From NCBI GenBank assembly GCA_023489485.1, contig JAMDCU010000080.1, positions 935-53,016 on the forward strand: a stretch of 52,082 bases of DNA, read 5' to 3'. This document shows positions 35,782 through 44,857 of this stretch, piece after piece (position 1 is the stretch's first letter; each line of letters starts with the position of its first letter). Source of the stretch: Chloroflexota bacterium (GTDB lineage: Bacteria; Chloroflexota; Anaerolineae; UBA4142). The position numbers were made by a program, and so were the translations under genes. The notes under the pieces are model-generated. The model ran no database searches. It was given only the letters and a program-made list of their open reading frames with translations, and was not told where the DNA came from.

Positions 35782-35935
35782 CATGATGGTGTTGTTCTGA
35801 ATTTGCCGTCAGTTCAGGCCGTGCCATCATCTGCGACGCACCCATGGAACGGCACGGTAACCAATGATGTTGGAGCGACGAGCAGCGCGAAGGTGGCTAG
35901 CAGGGATGGATGCACGTCGCTCCCGCTCTGGTAAA

Positions 35936-35971
35936 AAATCGTAGTCGGTTGGAACCACCGACTACGATTTT
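35936..35971. terminator. strong bidirectional hairpin
   Basis: AAATCGTAGTCGG and CCGACTACGATTT are a perfect 13-bp stem with a 9-nt loop, A-tract before and TCGCTTTTT after. An intrinsic terminator in either direction. Confidence 0.7.
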
Positions 35972-36074
35972 CGCTTTTTCTCCGCTGTCACGCTCGTATC
36001 TGCGGGCCCCTATTACACCCTCGCTGGCAAAAAAAAGAGCCACGTAGGTCTGAATCTGCAATCATATTCTATGT

Positions 36075-37585
36075 TTGAAGTTTAGACTATGGGGCAACCC
36101 ACCCTTGCGGTAGATTGCCCCATGGGGTAAAGTTCCTGGCAGCCAACCGAGGAACTGAAACCCCATGCAGTTTAACATACTTGATCAATTTCGGCACGAT
36201 GTCTATCTGTGCTTTCGGAAAGCCCAGGACGCCCTGTTTGAGACCTGCGATGCGCTGCTGACGGAACCGACGGCCCGCACCTTTGCGGAACTCTCATTAT
36301 CGCCGCGGTTCACCCGCCAATGGCCCAGCCTCTACGCCGCCTTGAAGGACGGATGCATTGATCAGGCGGCTTTGCAGTGGGTCTTCGCTCAGTATGCACC
36401 GATGCCTTCCACAGGACAACGTCTGCTCTTGGGCGTCGATGGCACCGGCATCGCCCGTCCCGAGTCGCCCACGGCCAAGGACCGCACCTATCTCTACGTC
36501 CATAATTTGCCGAAGAGTGCGGTGCCGGTGACGATCGGCTGGAGCTTTTCCTCGCTGGTCGTGTTACTGGAAACGACCAGCAGTTGGACCTATGTGCTGG
36601 ACAACCAGCGCATTCCCAGTCAGACCACGGCGGCACAGCTGGCCGCCGATCAACTGGGCCAGGTGGTGCCGCATTTGCCAGTGCGAGCCGTGCTGGTGGC
36701 CGATCGCTACTATGGCAGCGCCAAATTCGTGGCGGCGAGTGCCATGGTCTCATGCGACAAATTACTGCGCATCCCAAGTAATCGCGTCTTCTACCGTCCG
36801 GCCCCACGCCGCCGCCCACGACGGCGGGGAGCCCCGAAGAAGGACGGGCACCCGTTCAAATGCAAGGACGCACGCACCTGGGGCAAACCGAGTGCCACCT
36901 GGCAGGGACTCGATGAACACGGGCATGCCGTCGAAGTGGCAGCCTGGTCGGGTCTCCATTACAAACAATGCCGTGCCGTGAGCCTGGCGGTGCTCCGCGT
37001 GATCCGTCAGGGCGCCACGGGCAAGAAACGCGATCCGCGCGTCAGTTGGTTTGTCTGGATCGGTGGGGAGCTGATCGCGCTCGACCAAGTCTGGAAGACG
37101 TATCGGCGGCGCTATGGGCACGATCATGGCTTCCGCTACGATAAACAGGATTTGCTTTGGTTGGAGCCGCACGTCCGCACGCCGGAACAGTTTCAACGCT
37201 GGACCGACGTGGTCGCCGCGGGTCGGAATCAACTGGTCTTAGCCCGACCCGAAGCGGAGGTCCAGCGTCAACCGTGGGAGTCCCAGTCCCGTCCGGTCAC
37301 GCCGCGCCAAGCGCGCCGCAGCATGGGACGAATTCTGGCTGCCCTGGGAACTCCCGCCCAGCGGCCCCAACCCCGCGGGAAATCACCCGGCCGCCGACCG
37401 GGTGCCACCATCCAGCCTGCGCCACGGTACAAGGTCGTGTACAAAGGCAAGCCGTGCAAGACGCGCCCTCGGAAACGCGCGTAAATTCAGCTTCGGCTGC
37501 TGCCTAGTGGCGTTTGGGTTTGCCGCACAGTTCGTTGATCGATGTGCAGGCTTCTTAAGGTCCACGGAAATAGTCTAAACTTCAA
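36075..37585. mobile_element. IS701-like insertion sequence, 1511 bp
   Basis: Perfect 16-bp terminal inverted repeats TTGAAGTTTAGACTAT / ATAGTCTAAACTTCAA, flanked by a 7-bp target duplication TCTATGT (36068-36074 and 37586-37592). It carries one transposase. It landed in non-coding DNA, not in a recognisable gene. Confidence 0.85.
36165..37484 (+). CDS. IS701-like DDE transposase
   Basis: 439 aa. DDE residues fit LLLGVDGTGIARPESPT (first Asp, about 90), VRAVLVADRYYGSAKFV (second Asp, about 180) and the C-terminal YRRRYGHDHGFRYDKQDLLWL with a basic region. The last 70 residues are rich in Pro/Arg/Lys. Sequence type is that of NF041680/IS701-like transposases. It looks intact. Confidence 0.85.
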   Translation: MQFNILDQFRHDVYLCFRKAQDALFETCDALLTEPTARTFAELSLSPRFTRQWPSLYAALKDGCIDQAALQWVFAQYAPMPSTGQRLLLGVDGTGIARPESPTAKDRTYLYVHNLPKSAVPVTIGWSFSSLVVLLETTSSWTYVLDNQRIPSQTTAAQLAADQLGQVVPHLPVRAVLVADRYYGSAKFVAASAMVSCDKLLRIPSNRVFYRPAPRRRPRRRGAPKKDGHPFKCKDARTWGKPSATWQGLDEHGHAVEVAAWSGLHYKQCRAVSLAVLRVIRQGATGKKRDPRVSWFVWIGGELIALDQVWKTYRRRYGHDHGFRYDKQDLLWLEPHVRTPEQFQRWTDVVAAGRNQLVLARPEAEVQRQPWESQSRPVTPRQARRSMGRILAALGTPAQRPQPRGKSPGRRPGATIQPAPRYKVVYKGKPCKTRPRKRA

Positions 37586-37660
37586 TCTATGTTTCCCGAC
37601 CGCATAATACCCCTCAACAGACAAAGATGGGGCCATCCACATCCAGTCATTGACTTTCAG

Positions 37661-37681
37661 CGTAAACCTGTCCCGTTTACG
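37661..37681 (-). terminator. hairpin at end of Lut operon
   Basis: CGTAAAC and GTTTACG pair over a 7-nt loop directly after the lutC stop. No T-run, so this is weak evidence for termination. Confidence 0.35.
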
Positions 37682-38350
37682 TCAGCTTCTGTCCGTCTTC
37701 TCCACTATCCAAACATGCAACGCTTTTGGTCCATGCACACCTATGGTCACCGTCAGTTCGATATCCGACGTTCGGCTGGGACCGGTGATGAAAGTGACAC
37801 AGCTATCGTCCCTGAGCTTGTCCAATACTGTCCCTAGATCGGCATCCAGAAGGGGCGGATACAGGATCGCCAGATGAACCCGCGGCAGCAGCGATACCAG
37901 TCTTGGTTTCTCGGGATTCGAACGGAGGACGAGGGTCCCGGTTTCGGGCAAAGCGGCATCGACACCCGTCACACCCAGATCGCAATCCGCCAACTGGTCC
38001 CTGTCTGCATGCGGCGAGATCATTTCGACGCCCAGTGTGCCAAGGTATTCAGCCACGCCCAATTCCTTCAATTCTGATGTTTGCCACATCGTCGCCTTTT
38101 TCACGCCTTCCTCGTGCACGAGGTTTTCGAGCGCCGCCTCGAGGTCAGCTTTGGACTCCAAGTGCCGTGGATTTCCGCCGAGCTTGGCGATTTCGCCCAG
38201 AAGCATTTCGATCTCGCCGTTCGCGTCGCCCGCTTGGCGCGGACCGACCCGTGCCGATGCCGGCACATTCGCAACTGATGTCTCCGCGCGGCGACCCAAA
38301 GCCGCGCGGACTTGGCCCAATATCTCGTCCCGGGCAGGATGCTTATTCAT
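37682..38350 (-). CDS. lutC: lactate utilisation protein C (LUD domain)
   Basis: 222 aa from ATG 38350, overlapping the lutB stop (ATGA). The LUD domain shows EEGVKKATMWQTSELKEL, DCDLGVTGVDAALPETGTLVLRSNPEKPRLVSLLPRVHLAILYP and TFITGPSRTSDIELTVTIGVHGPKALHVWIVE. LutC forms the L-lactate oxidation complex with LutA and LutB. It is the last gene of the long minus-strand operon. Confidence 0.92.
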   Translation of the reverse strand: MNKHPARDEILGQVRAALGRRAETSVANVPASARVGPRQAGDANGEIEMLLGEIAKLGGNPRHLESKADLEAALENLVHEEGVKKATMWQTSELKELGVAEYLGTLGVEMISPHADRDQLADCDLGVTGVDAALPETGTLVLRSNPEKPRLVSLLPRVHLAILYPPLLDADLGTVLDKLRDDSCVTFITGPSRTSDIELTVTIGVHGPKALHVWIVEKTDRS

Positions 38351-39879
38351 TCTCCTCGGTCTTGTCTCTGTATGAGACGCCATCCCACGTATGCCGCCGC
38401 ACTGGCTAGCGCAGCAACCAGCGCGATCCGGATTCGCCGTTGGCGAGTGCGTCCTTCCGGCGTGCGCCGACGCCATGCCGCGCGCCAGTCCGCGCGGAGA
38501 GCCGGCAAGGGACGCGCCATCGTCCAACGGTTGAGTGGCGGCGGCAAGCTTGGGAGCCAGGCGCCGCGCCGGAAGGGCGCCTGGGCAATCCTGAGCAGTT
38601 GTCCTGCCAAGTCATATAGCCAGGGAATGCTCATTGCCCGGGCTACCATCTGCACACCGAGCCGCAACGTCGCCGGCGATACCGCGGGCTCCACGGTGTC
38701 TCCTTCCACGACCCGGCGACGCAAACGGAGCAAGATTTCGACAATCGGGATCTTGACCGGGCAAATGTCCGCACACGCGCCGCACAGCGAGGACGCAAAC
38801 GGCAGGTCGGCCGCCACTTTGGTCCCCACTAACTGTGGTAACAAGATCGCCCCAATGGGACCCGAATACGCAAACCCGTACGCATGCCCACCCACGTGGT
38901 TGTATACCGGGCAGACGTTGAGACATGCACCGCAACGAATGCACAAGAGCGTCTCGCGGGTGATTTCATCTTGGAGGATGATCGTGCGACCGTTGTCGAG
39001 CAGCACGAGGTGAAATTCTTTGGGGCCGTTTTCTTCTTCAGTGCGCCGGGGACCCGTAATGAAAGCGGTATAGGCCGACATCTTTTGACCCGTCGCGCTC
39101 CTCGGCAGCAGCTTGAGCAGGACGTTCAAGCTTTCCAGATCGGGGACGACTTTGTCAATGCCGGCGACCGCAACGTGCAAGGGCGGCAATGTTGTACACA
39201 TGCGCCCGTTGCCTTCGTTCGTCACCAACACAAGTGTCCCGGTCTCGGCGACAAGGAAATTGGCGCCTGTGATCCCCATATCGGCGGCGAGGAACTCTTG
39301 CCTGAGCTGCGCCCGTGCGAGCGCGGCGAGTCGGGCCGCCTCAGGTAGAGCGTCCAGGCCGAGCTTTTCCCGAAAGAGGTCCGCAATTCCTTCTTTGGTA
39401 AGGTGGATCGCCGGGACCATGATATGCGACGGACCCGTGCCGGCGAGTTGCACAATATATTCACCCAGATCCGTTTCGAGTGTTTGAACGCCCGCGTCGA
39501 CTAGAGTGCGGTTTAGCCCAATCTCCTCCGTCACCATGCTTTTAGCTTTGACCACACGTTTCACACGATGCTCTTGCGCGATCTCGAGGACAATGCGGTT
39601 GGCCTCCTGCGCGTCGCGCGCCCAATGCACATGCCCCCCCGCGCGAGTCACCTCCTCTTCCAGCCGCGCGAGATAATAGTCGAGATGATTGATCGTATGA
39701 AGGCGCACGTCGTGACCGGCTTGGCGCAAGGCCTGCCAAGACTCTTGCCCGATCACATCTACAACCGCTGCACGTGTGTCCAAGAAACGCGTCGTCGCCT
39801 TCCGCACCGACGCGGGCACCTGCGGTTCGACGCTTTGCACATTGCGGCGAAAATCAATATGCGTCGGTATGGCGCTCAT
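38347..39879 (-). CDS. lutB: lactate utilisation iron-sulfur protein B
   Basis: 510 aa. A LUD domain (about 60-280, MGITGANFLVAETGTLVLVTNEGNGRMCTTLP) precedes two 4Fe-4S motifs: CIRCGACLNVCPVY and CGACADICPVKIP. A C-terminal helix (IRIALVAALASAAAYVGWRLI, about 480-500) would tether it to the membrane, not typical of every LutB. It accepts electrons during lactate oxidation. Its ATG overlaps the lutA stop. Confidence 0.93.
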   Translation of the reverse strand: MSAIPTHIDFRRNVQSVEPQVPASVRKATTRFLDTRAAVVDVIGQESWQALRQAGHDVRLHTINHLDYYLARLEEEVTRAGGHVHWARDAQEANRIVLEIAQEHRVKRVVKAKSMVTEEIGLNRTLVDAGVQTLETDLGEYIVQLAGTGPSHIMVPAIHLTKEGIADLFREKLGLDALPEAARLAALARAQLRQEFLAADMGITGANFLVAETGTLVLVTNEGNGRMCTTLPPLHVAVAGIDKVVPDLESLNVLLKLLPRSATGQKMSAYTAFITGPRRTEEENGPKEFHLVLLDNGRTIILQDEITRETLLCIRCGACLNVCPVYNHVGGHAYGFAYSGPIGAILLPQLVGTKVAADLPFASSLCGACADICPVKIPIVEILLRLRRRVVEGDTVEPAVSPATLRLGVQMVARAMSIPWLYDLAGQLLRIAQAPFRRGAWLPSLPPPLNRWTMARPLPALRADWRAAWRRRTPEGRTRQRRIRIALVAALASAAAYVGWRLIQRQDRGE

Positions 39880-40628
39880 GGACTTGGCCGCGACGAGTCT
39901 TTACTGGAAGCCAGGATCTGAATGAGGTGCATCGGTTTGATCGGCGAGCCGATCCTCTGCAGCACCCCTGAGATGTTCATCAGGCAGCCAGGTTCGTTCG
40001 TCACGATATATTCCGCGCCGCTCGCCTGTATGTTCTTGACCTTGGCGTCCATCATCGCGCGGGACACTTCGGGGTAGATCACGCTGAATACACCCCCAAA
40101 ACCGCAGCAAGTCTCTTCCTCAGCGAGCGGGACGAGTTCCAGTCCTTCGACGGCTTGCAACAACAGCTTGGGCTCGTCGCGCAAGCCCAAGTTCCGCAAG
40201 CTGTGGCAGGCTGCGTGATAGGTGACCTTGTGGGGAAAGTGGGCGCCCATCTCCGTCACCTTCAGGACGCGAGTGAGGAATTCGGTGAACTCCACGGCGC
40301 GGGATGCGATCTCTTCGACTTGGGGGTGCTCGGGAGCCCCCGGTGGAAAGAGCTCAAGGTAGCGATGACGCACAAAATCCGTGCAGGAACCGGAGGGTGC
40401 TACAATATAGCCGGTCGTGTTGGCAAAAGCGCGCAACCAATTGCGCGCGAGGGCAAGTGTCTGAGATTGAAAGCCGCTGTTGTAAAAGGGCTGCCCGCAG
40501 CAGGTCTGCCCCTCCGGGAATTCGCACTGGACGCCTAGCCGCTCCAGCACCGTCACCATGTCTTTGAGCACATCGGAAAAAAAGTTCTCGCCCAGGCAAG
40601 TGGCAAATACCTGCACTCGCGCTCTCAC
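39876..40628 (-). CDS. lutA: lactate utilisation protein A (CCG-domain oxidase subunit)
   Basis: 250 aa with two CCG domains: TCCGQPFYNSGFQSQTLALARNWL (about 42-65) and ETCCGFGGVFSVIYPEVSRAMMDAKVKNIQASGAEYIVTNEPGCLMNI (about 170-220). The cysteines bind a noncanonical Fe-S cluster as in GlpC/HdrB. It completes L-lactate to pyruvate conversion with LutB/C. It begins 34 bp after the class II aldolase. Confidence 0.93.
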   Translation of the reverse strand: MRARVQVFATCLGENFFSDVLKDMVTVLERLGVQCEFPEGQTCCGQPFYNSGFQSQTLALARNWLRAFANTTGYIVAPSGSCTDFVRHRYLELFPPGAPEHPQVEEIASRAVEFTEFLTRVLKVTEMGAHFPHKVTYHAACHSLRNLGLRDEPKLLLQAVEGLELVPLAEEETCCGFGGVFSVIYPEVSRAMMDAKVKNIQASGAEYIVTNEPGCLMNISGVLQRIGSPIKPMHLIQILASSKDSSRPSP

Positions 40629-40662
40629 CCTTCACCCCCTCCTCTTCCAATTCTCGCCGCTA

Positions 40663-41274
40663 CTACCACTTTTTGTATCCTTCGCTCATACCGCGATACT
40701 CGATGAAGGTTTCGCCAATCAGTTTGGCTTTCAGCGCGATCTCGCACGCCTCTTCCAACGTGGAGGTCCAGTGGAACGCCTCGTCGAGGGTCTGGCCGAT
40801 CGCAAAACTTCCGTGCCCGCGCAGCATCACGATCTTGTATGCGCCCAGCGCGTTCGCCAGCGTTTCCGCCATTTCTTTGGTCCCGGAGGGAACCTCCTCA
40901 GAGACGACGGGAATCTTTTTGAGCAAGTAGGACGCTTCGTTATCAATCGGCACGATCTCATCGCGCGAGAGCGAATAGGCAATCGCGGTGCGCGGGTGGG
41001 CGTGGATGACTGCCAGCGCGGGTGTGCTCAAGTAGATCGTACGATGGATCAACAGCTCGGTAGATGCGAGCGCAACTCCGCTGTCATTCTTCGCCAGTCC
41101 AGTCTCTACCAGGTCGTGCGGCTTGAGACGACCGAGCATCGCGCCGCGCCGCTTGATCACGACACGATCCCCTAACCGCACACTGATGTTCCCGCCGTGC
41201 GAACTCACCAGATCGGCTTCGAATAAATCGCGGCCGACTTCTAGAAATTGCTGAATGATGCGTTCGTCCATCAA
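40663..41274 (-). CDS. class II aldolase, likely L-rhamnulose-/fuculose-1-phosphate type
   Basis: 203 aa, zinc class II aldolase/AraD fold. Metal ligands are HAHPRT (about 91-96, HxH) and LRGHGSFAIG (about 150), and the glycine-rich phosphate site is SSHGGNISVRL (about 24-34). In the pathway it would cleave rhamnulose-1-phosphate to DHAP and L-lactaldehyde; fuculose-1-phosphate would give the same products. Classic RhaD is longer, so this is assigned by context with RhaB, AOR and Lut genes. Confidence 0.82.
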   Translation of the reverse strand: MMDERIIQQFLEVGRDLFEADLVSSHGGNISVRLGDRVVIKRRGAMLGRLKPHDLVETGLAKNDSGVALASTELLIHRTIYLSTPALAVIHAHPRTAIAYSLSRDEIVPIDNEASYLLKKIPVVSEEVPSGTKEMAETLANALGAYKIVMLRGHGSFAIGQTLDEAFHWTSTLEEACEIALKAKLIGETFIEYRGMSEGYKKW

Positions 41275-41310
41275 ACCCCCATGAGCAGTGAACAGTGGGC
41301 AGTGAACAGA

Positions 41311-43122
41311 CTATTGACTGTTGACTGTTGACTGTTGACTGTTGACTATTTCTTCCAACTCCAGTTCTTTCAACTTATCTTGGGTCGGCACACCCTGTCT
41401 GTCCCAACCCCGGGCACGATAATACTCGGCAAGCATCGGCTCCAGCTCGTTGACCCAACCCTTGCTCGGCCCATCGGCGAGGGGTTCGCGGAGCAGCCGC
41501 GAGGGTAACGTGTCGTCCGATCGCGTGAAACCCTCGCGCAGGTTGTACATTCGCTCCAAGTTCCACACCCGTTCTCCCGCGCGCACCAAATCTCCGGTTG
41601 AAAACTCAACGCCCGAGACGGCGCTCAGGACGCGTGCGAAATATTCTTCCCCAACGGCCATGTGAGTGAACTTGCAGACGACGAGAGAATCAATTGCCGC
41701 GGCGATATTCTGGTGCAAGATCACATAGGAGGATTTGCCTTGCACCTGGAAACGGTCAATCCGCTTGGGCAGCCCCAGGACTTCCAAGCCGAGCATATTC
41801 CCACGCATATGGCACGCCCCGCGGTTCGAGGTCGCATACAGCAGTCCTTGCCCCTGCATCCCACGCGGATCATACGCCGGCATCTCCAATCCTTTGACGC
41901 TCATCGAAAGTTCGGGCGCGCCATACTTGGTCGCCAAGCGCAGGCTACCATCTGCCAAATCATCGCCGAGGTCACGACGGTAGGCCAGCGCTTCGATCGC
42001 CGGCGCAAGCATATCAGCGCGACCAAAGCGTAGATCGGAATCGAGCAAACCGCGCTCGGTCAATTCCATCGCACAGCCAATCGTCGAGCCGGTCGAGATC
42101 GTATCGAGGCCTAGTTCGTTGCAGAGGTGATTCGCTTCGATGATTGCCGCCAGATCGTCAACGCCGCATTGCGCGCCAAACGCCCAGGTCGTTTCGTACT
42201 CGGGCCCCTCGCCTTCCACTTTTTGCGTGCGGCTGATACGCGTGCAACCGATCGGACAAGCCCAACACGAGGCGTTCTTTACCAGGTATTTCTCCGTCAA
42301 CGCCTCACCGGAGATGGCTTCCGCGCCTTCGAACTGGCTCTGCTGAAAATTCCGTGTCGGCAATGCACCGATATGATTAATCAGGTTCATCACGACGGCA
42401 GTGCCGAACTCGGGTAATGCCTGGCTGGTCAGGGGACTGGTGCGTAACATCTTGCGGCTCTCGTAGAGCAGGAACCTGAATCCCTCGTGGTCTTGAATGC
42501 CCGGCCGCTCCTTCCCTTCCACGACAATGGCTTTCAGGTTCTTGCGGCCCATGACGGCGCCCGGACCTCCTCGCGCGAGGCTGCGGCGACCATCATTCAT
42601 GATCGCCGCCATACGGCTCAAGTTCTCGCCGGCGGGCCCGATGCAGAGCACATTGCGGCGGTTATCATTCTGCCCCAATTGCTCTGTCACCGCGCCGACC
42701 CGCGCGCCCCACAAGTGCTTCGCGTCCTCTATGGTCACGCCGTTCGGCGTAATCTCGACATAGACCGGCCGCTCGGCGCGACCGCGCACGACGAGCGCAT
42801 CGTAGCCGGCTTTCTTGAACTGCATGCCCCAAAAGCCGCCACTGTTCGCGTCGAGAATGGTGCCCGTGAGTGGACTCTTCGTAGTGACGGAAAAGCGGTT
42901 GCTGGTCTGGTAACCGGTCGCGGTTAGAGGGCCGGTGGCAAAGATGAGCACGTTGTCCGGCGACAGCGGCTCAATAGCGGGGCCGACCGCATCCCATAAC
43001 AGCCGCGCGCCCAACCCGCGTCCGCCCAGAAACAGGCGCGCCATTTCCATGTCCAATTCATACGTTTTAACTGTCGCATCGCTCAAGTCGATATCCAGTA
43101 TCTTGCCCGTCCAACCGTTCAT
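41311..43122 (-). CDS. aldehyde:ferredoxin oxidoreductase (tungsten/molybdenum bis-pterin)
   Basis: 603 aa. N-terminal AOR domain (GWTGKILDIDLSDATVKTYEL, GGRGLGARLLWD, NRFSVTTKSPLTGTILDANSGG) binds the pterin cofactor. The cubane site is CWACPIGC (about 290-297) with a later Cys in LVVCKF. ATG 43122 chosen since AAAGG is too close to the ATG at 43128. The last residues (VNSQQSTVNSQ) come from a 7-bp tandem repeat. It oxidises aldehydes to acids with ferredoxin; here L-lactaldehyde is the likely substrate. Adjacent moaD supports cofactor supply. Confidence 0.92.
   Translation of the reverse strand: MNGWTGKILDIDLSDATVKTYELDMEMARLFLGGRGLGARLLWDAVGPAIEPLSPDNVLIFATGPLTATGYQTSNRFSVTTKSPLTGTILDANSGGFWGMQFKKAGYDALVVRGRAERPVYVEITPNGVTIEDAKHLWGARVGAVTEQLGQNDNRRNVLCIGPAGENLSRMAAIMNDGRRSLARGGPGAVMGRKNLKAIVVEGKERPGIQDHEGFRFLLYESRKMLRTSPLTSQALPEFGTAVVMNLINHIGALPTRNFQQSQFEGAEAISGEALTEKYLVKNASCWACPIGCTRISRTQKVEGEGPEYETTWAFGAQCGVDDLAAIIEANHLCNELGLDTISTGSTIGCAMELTERGLLDSDLRFGRADMLAPAIEALAYRRDLGDDLADGSLRLATKYGAPELSMSVKGLEMPAYDPRGMQGQGLLYATSNRGACHMRGNMLGLEVLGLPKRIDRFQVQGKSSYVILHQNIAAAIDSLVVCKFTHMAVGEEYFARVLSAVSGVEFSTGDLVRAGERVWNLERMYNLREGFTRSDDTLPSRLLREPLADGPSKGWVNELEPMLAEYYRARGWDRQGVPTQDKLKELELEEIVNSQQSTVNSQ
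41314..41348. repeat. five-copy 7-bp tandem repeat (TTGACTG)
   Basis: Five near-perfect units run across the end of the AOR gene. Because 7 is not a multiple of 3, a change in copy number would change the C-terminal tail of AOR. Confidence 0.9.
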
Positions 43123-43139
43123 CGCCATCCTTTGCCGTG

Positions 43140-43385
43140 TTATGGGGTGCCGCCCGCGATGGGCGGAAAAATCGCCACTTGATGGTCTTGCTCAAGCGGC
43201 GTATCAAGACCACGCATCCACTCGAGGTTGCGTCCGTTGACCAGGACGCGCACGTGCGGACGCGGACGGTCATTCTCAAAGAGCGCGGCCTGCAACTCCG
43301 CATCGCGCATCGTGACGCTATCCAGTTGCTGCATGGGCGCGCTCACGTGGCGGCGCAGACCACCGTACAAGGTCACGCGAGCCAT
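43140..43385 (-). CDS. moaD: MoaD/ThiS-family sulfur carrier
   Basis: 81 aa, ubiquitin-like fold: MARVTLYGGLRRHVSAPMQ ... VRVLVNGRNLEWMRGLDTPLEQDHQVAIFPPIAGGTP. The C-terminus PPIAGG matches MoaD, but two extra residues (TP) follow the GG, so thiocarboxylation would need trimming. AOR-linked MoaD proteins serve molybdopterin sulfur insertion. It overlaps rhaB by 13 bp and is 17 bp before AOR. Confidence 0.85.
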   Translation of the reverse strand: MARVTLYGGLRRHVSAPMQQLDSVTMRDAELQAALFENDRPRPHVRVLVNGRNLEWMRGLDTPLEQDHQVAIFPPIAGGTP

Positions 43386-44857
43386 TTCAGGAATCGCATG
43401 TACGCGGCGTCCCACACGTCCGAGGGGTGTGGCTCGTACTCTTTCAAGGGAAACGAACGCGCGACCATCGCGCGCCCCTCGGCGAGCGACGCGAGATGCC
43501 CGGTCGTGATGGTTTGCATCAGCACGTTGCCGATCGCCGTTGCTTCGACCGGACCTGCGACCACCGGCTTGCCCGTGGCATCGGCAGTAAATTGGCATAG
43601 CAGCGCATTTTGCGATCCGCCGCCCACCACGCGGACCATTTGAATCGGAACACCGGTCAGCGATTCGAGCGCGGCGATGACCCAGCGGTATTTGAGCGCC
43701 AGGCTCTCGAGACAACACCGCGCGATCGCGCCGACCGTTTCCGGTTGCGGTTGCCCCGTGCGGCGACAGAACGCGCGAATCGCGGCCGGCATATCATCCG
43801 GATTGAGAAATTCGGCGGCATCCGGGTCAATCAAACTTCGCAGGGTGTCGGCTTGCCCAGCGAGCGCCAGCAATTCGCTCCAGGAATAATCGTGCCCCGC
43901 GCGCTGCCATTCCTGCTGGCAAGATTGCAGCAGCCACAAACCTGTCACGTTCTTCAAGAGGCGGATCGTATGGCTGACGCCGCCTTCATTTGTGAAATTC
44001 AATTCCCGCGCGCGGTCGTTGATGATCGGCACGGCGATTTCAACGCCGACGAGACTCCACGTCCCGCTGCTGATGTAGCAGCTGTGCGCGTCCAGCCCCG
44101 GAACGGCGGCCACCGCGCTCGCCGTATCATGGCTACCGACCGCGATGACCTGCGCCGGTTTCAATCCACACCCTGCTATCACCTCGGGTCGCAGCTGCCC
44201 GATAATCGTTCCCGGCGGAATCAATGCAGGCAAAAGCCGAGTGGGGATACCGAGCGGCGACAACATTTCGACCGCCCAACGTCGTTCGCGCGCATCCAAC
44301 ATTTGCGTGGTGCTCGCAATCGTGTATTCGCCGATTTTGCTTCCGGTCAGCCAATAATGGAACAGGTCGGGCATCATCAGGAGCGTGTCGGCAATTCTCA
44401 GGCGCGCATCGCCGGACTCGACCATGCTGAAGAGCTGGTAGAGCGTGTTAATCGACATGAACTGGATACCGGTCTGGGCAAACATCATGCGGCGGGGCAC
44501 ATGTTGGAACACGCGCTCCAACATTCCCTCTGTGCGCGAATCGCGATAGTGATAGGGATTGCCCAAAAGATTGCCGGCGCGATCCAGTAACGCAAAATCC
44601 ACGCCCCACGTATCCACGCCGATACCCGCCAGCGGCGCGGCATAATCGGCGGCGTAACGCGCCAGACCGTTCTTGGTTTCCGACCACAAATGGAGCGTGT
44701 CCCACTGTAGGTGCCCCAGCATATTGACCGCGCCGTTGGCAAAGCGATGCAGCTCGCGCAATTCCAGCCGAGCGCCATCCCAACTGCCCAGCACCGTTCG
44801 CCCCTGGGATGCGCCGAGGTCAACTGCGAGAAAGTTGATGGTTGCTACGATTGCCAA
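43373..44857 (-). CDS. rhaB: rhamnulokinase
   Basis: 494 aa, FGGY kinase. It opens with LAVDLGASQGRTVLGSW (phosphate-1), has GIGVDTWGVDFALLDRAGNLLGNPYHYRDSRTEGM (about 76-110, typical of rhamnulokinase) and AVGSHDTASAVAAVPG plus VVGGGSQNALLCQFTADATGKPVVAGPVEATAIGN (ATP site). It phosphorylates L-rhamnulose at O1. It overlaps both neighbours by 13 bp, a mark of tight operon packing. Confidence 0.93.
   Translation of the reverse strand: MAIVATINFLAVDLGASQGRTVLGSWDGARLELRELHRFANGAVNMLGHLQWDTLHLWSETKNGLARYAADYAAPLAGIGVDTWGVDFALLDRAGNLLGNPYHYRDSRTEGMLERVFQHVPRRMMFAQTGIQFMSINTLYQLFSMVESGDARLRIADTLLMMPDLFHYWLTGSKIGEYTIASTTQMLDARERRWAVEMLSPLGIPTRLLPALIPPGTIIGQLRPEVIAGCGLKPAQVIAVGSHDTASAVAAVPGLDAHSCYISSGTWSLVGVEIAVPIINDRARELNFTNEGGVSHTIRLLKNVTGLWLLQSCQQEWQRAGHDYSWSELLALAGQADTLRSLIDPDAAEFLNPDDMPAAIRAFCRRTGQPQPETVGAIARCCLESLALKYRWVIAALESLTGVPIQMVRVVGGGSQNALLCQFTADATGKPVVAGPVEATAIGNVLMQTITTGHLASLAEGRAMVARSFPLKEYEPHPSDVWDAAYMRFLKWLA

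Larger units (their letters stand above)
35736..36074. other. gene-free stretch before IS701-like element
   Basis: No gene. It holds two hairpins (35743-35781 and 35936-35971), a further 9-bp inverted repeat (GGAGCGACG ... CGTCGCTCC, near 35867-35924) and an 11-mer, CGTCGCTCCCG, shared with the tRNA fragment at 25614. Confidence 0.5.

Noticed and set aside
41314-41348. possible CRISPR-like repeat
   Set aside because: Units are only 7 bp and have no spacers; it is a simple tandem repeat.
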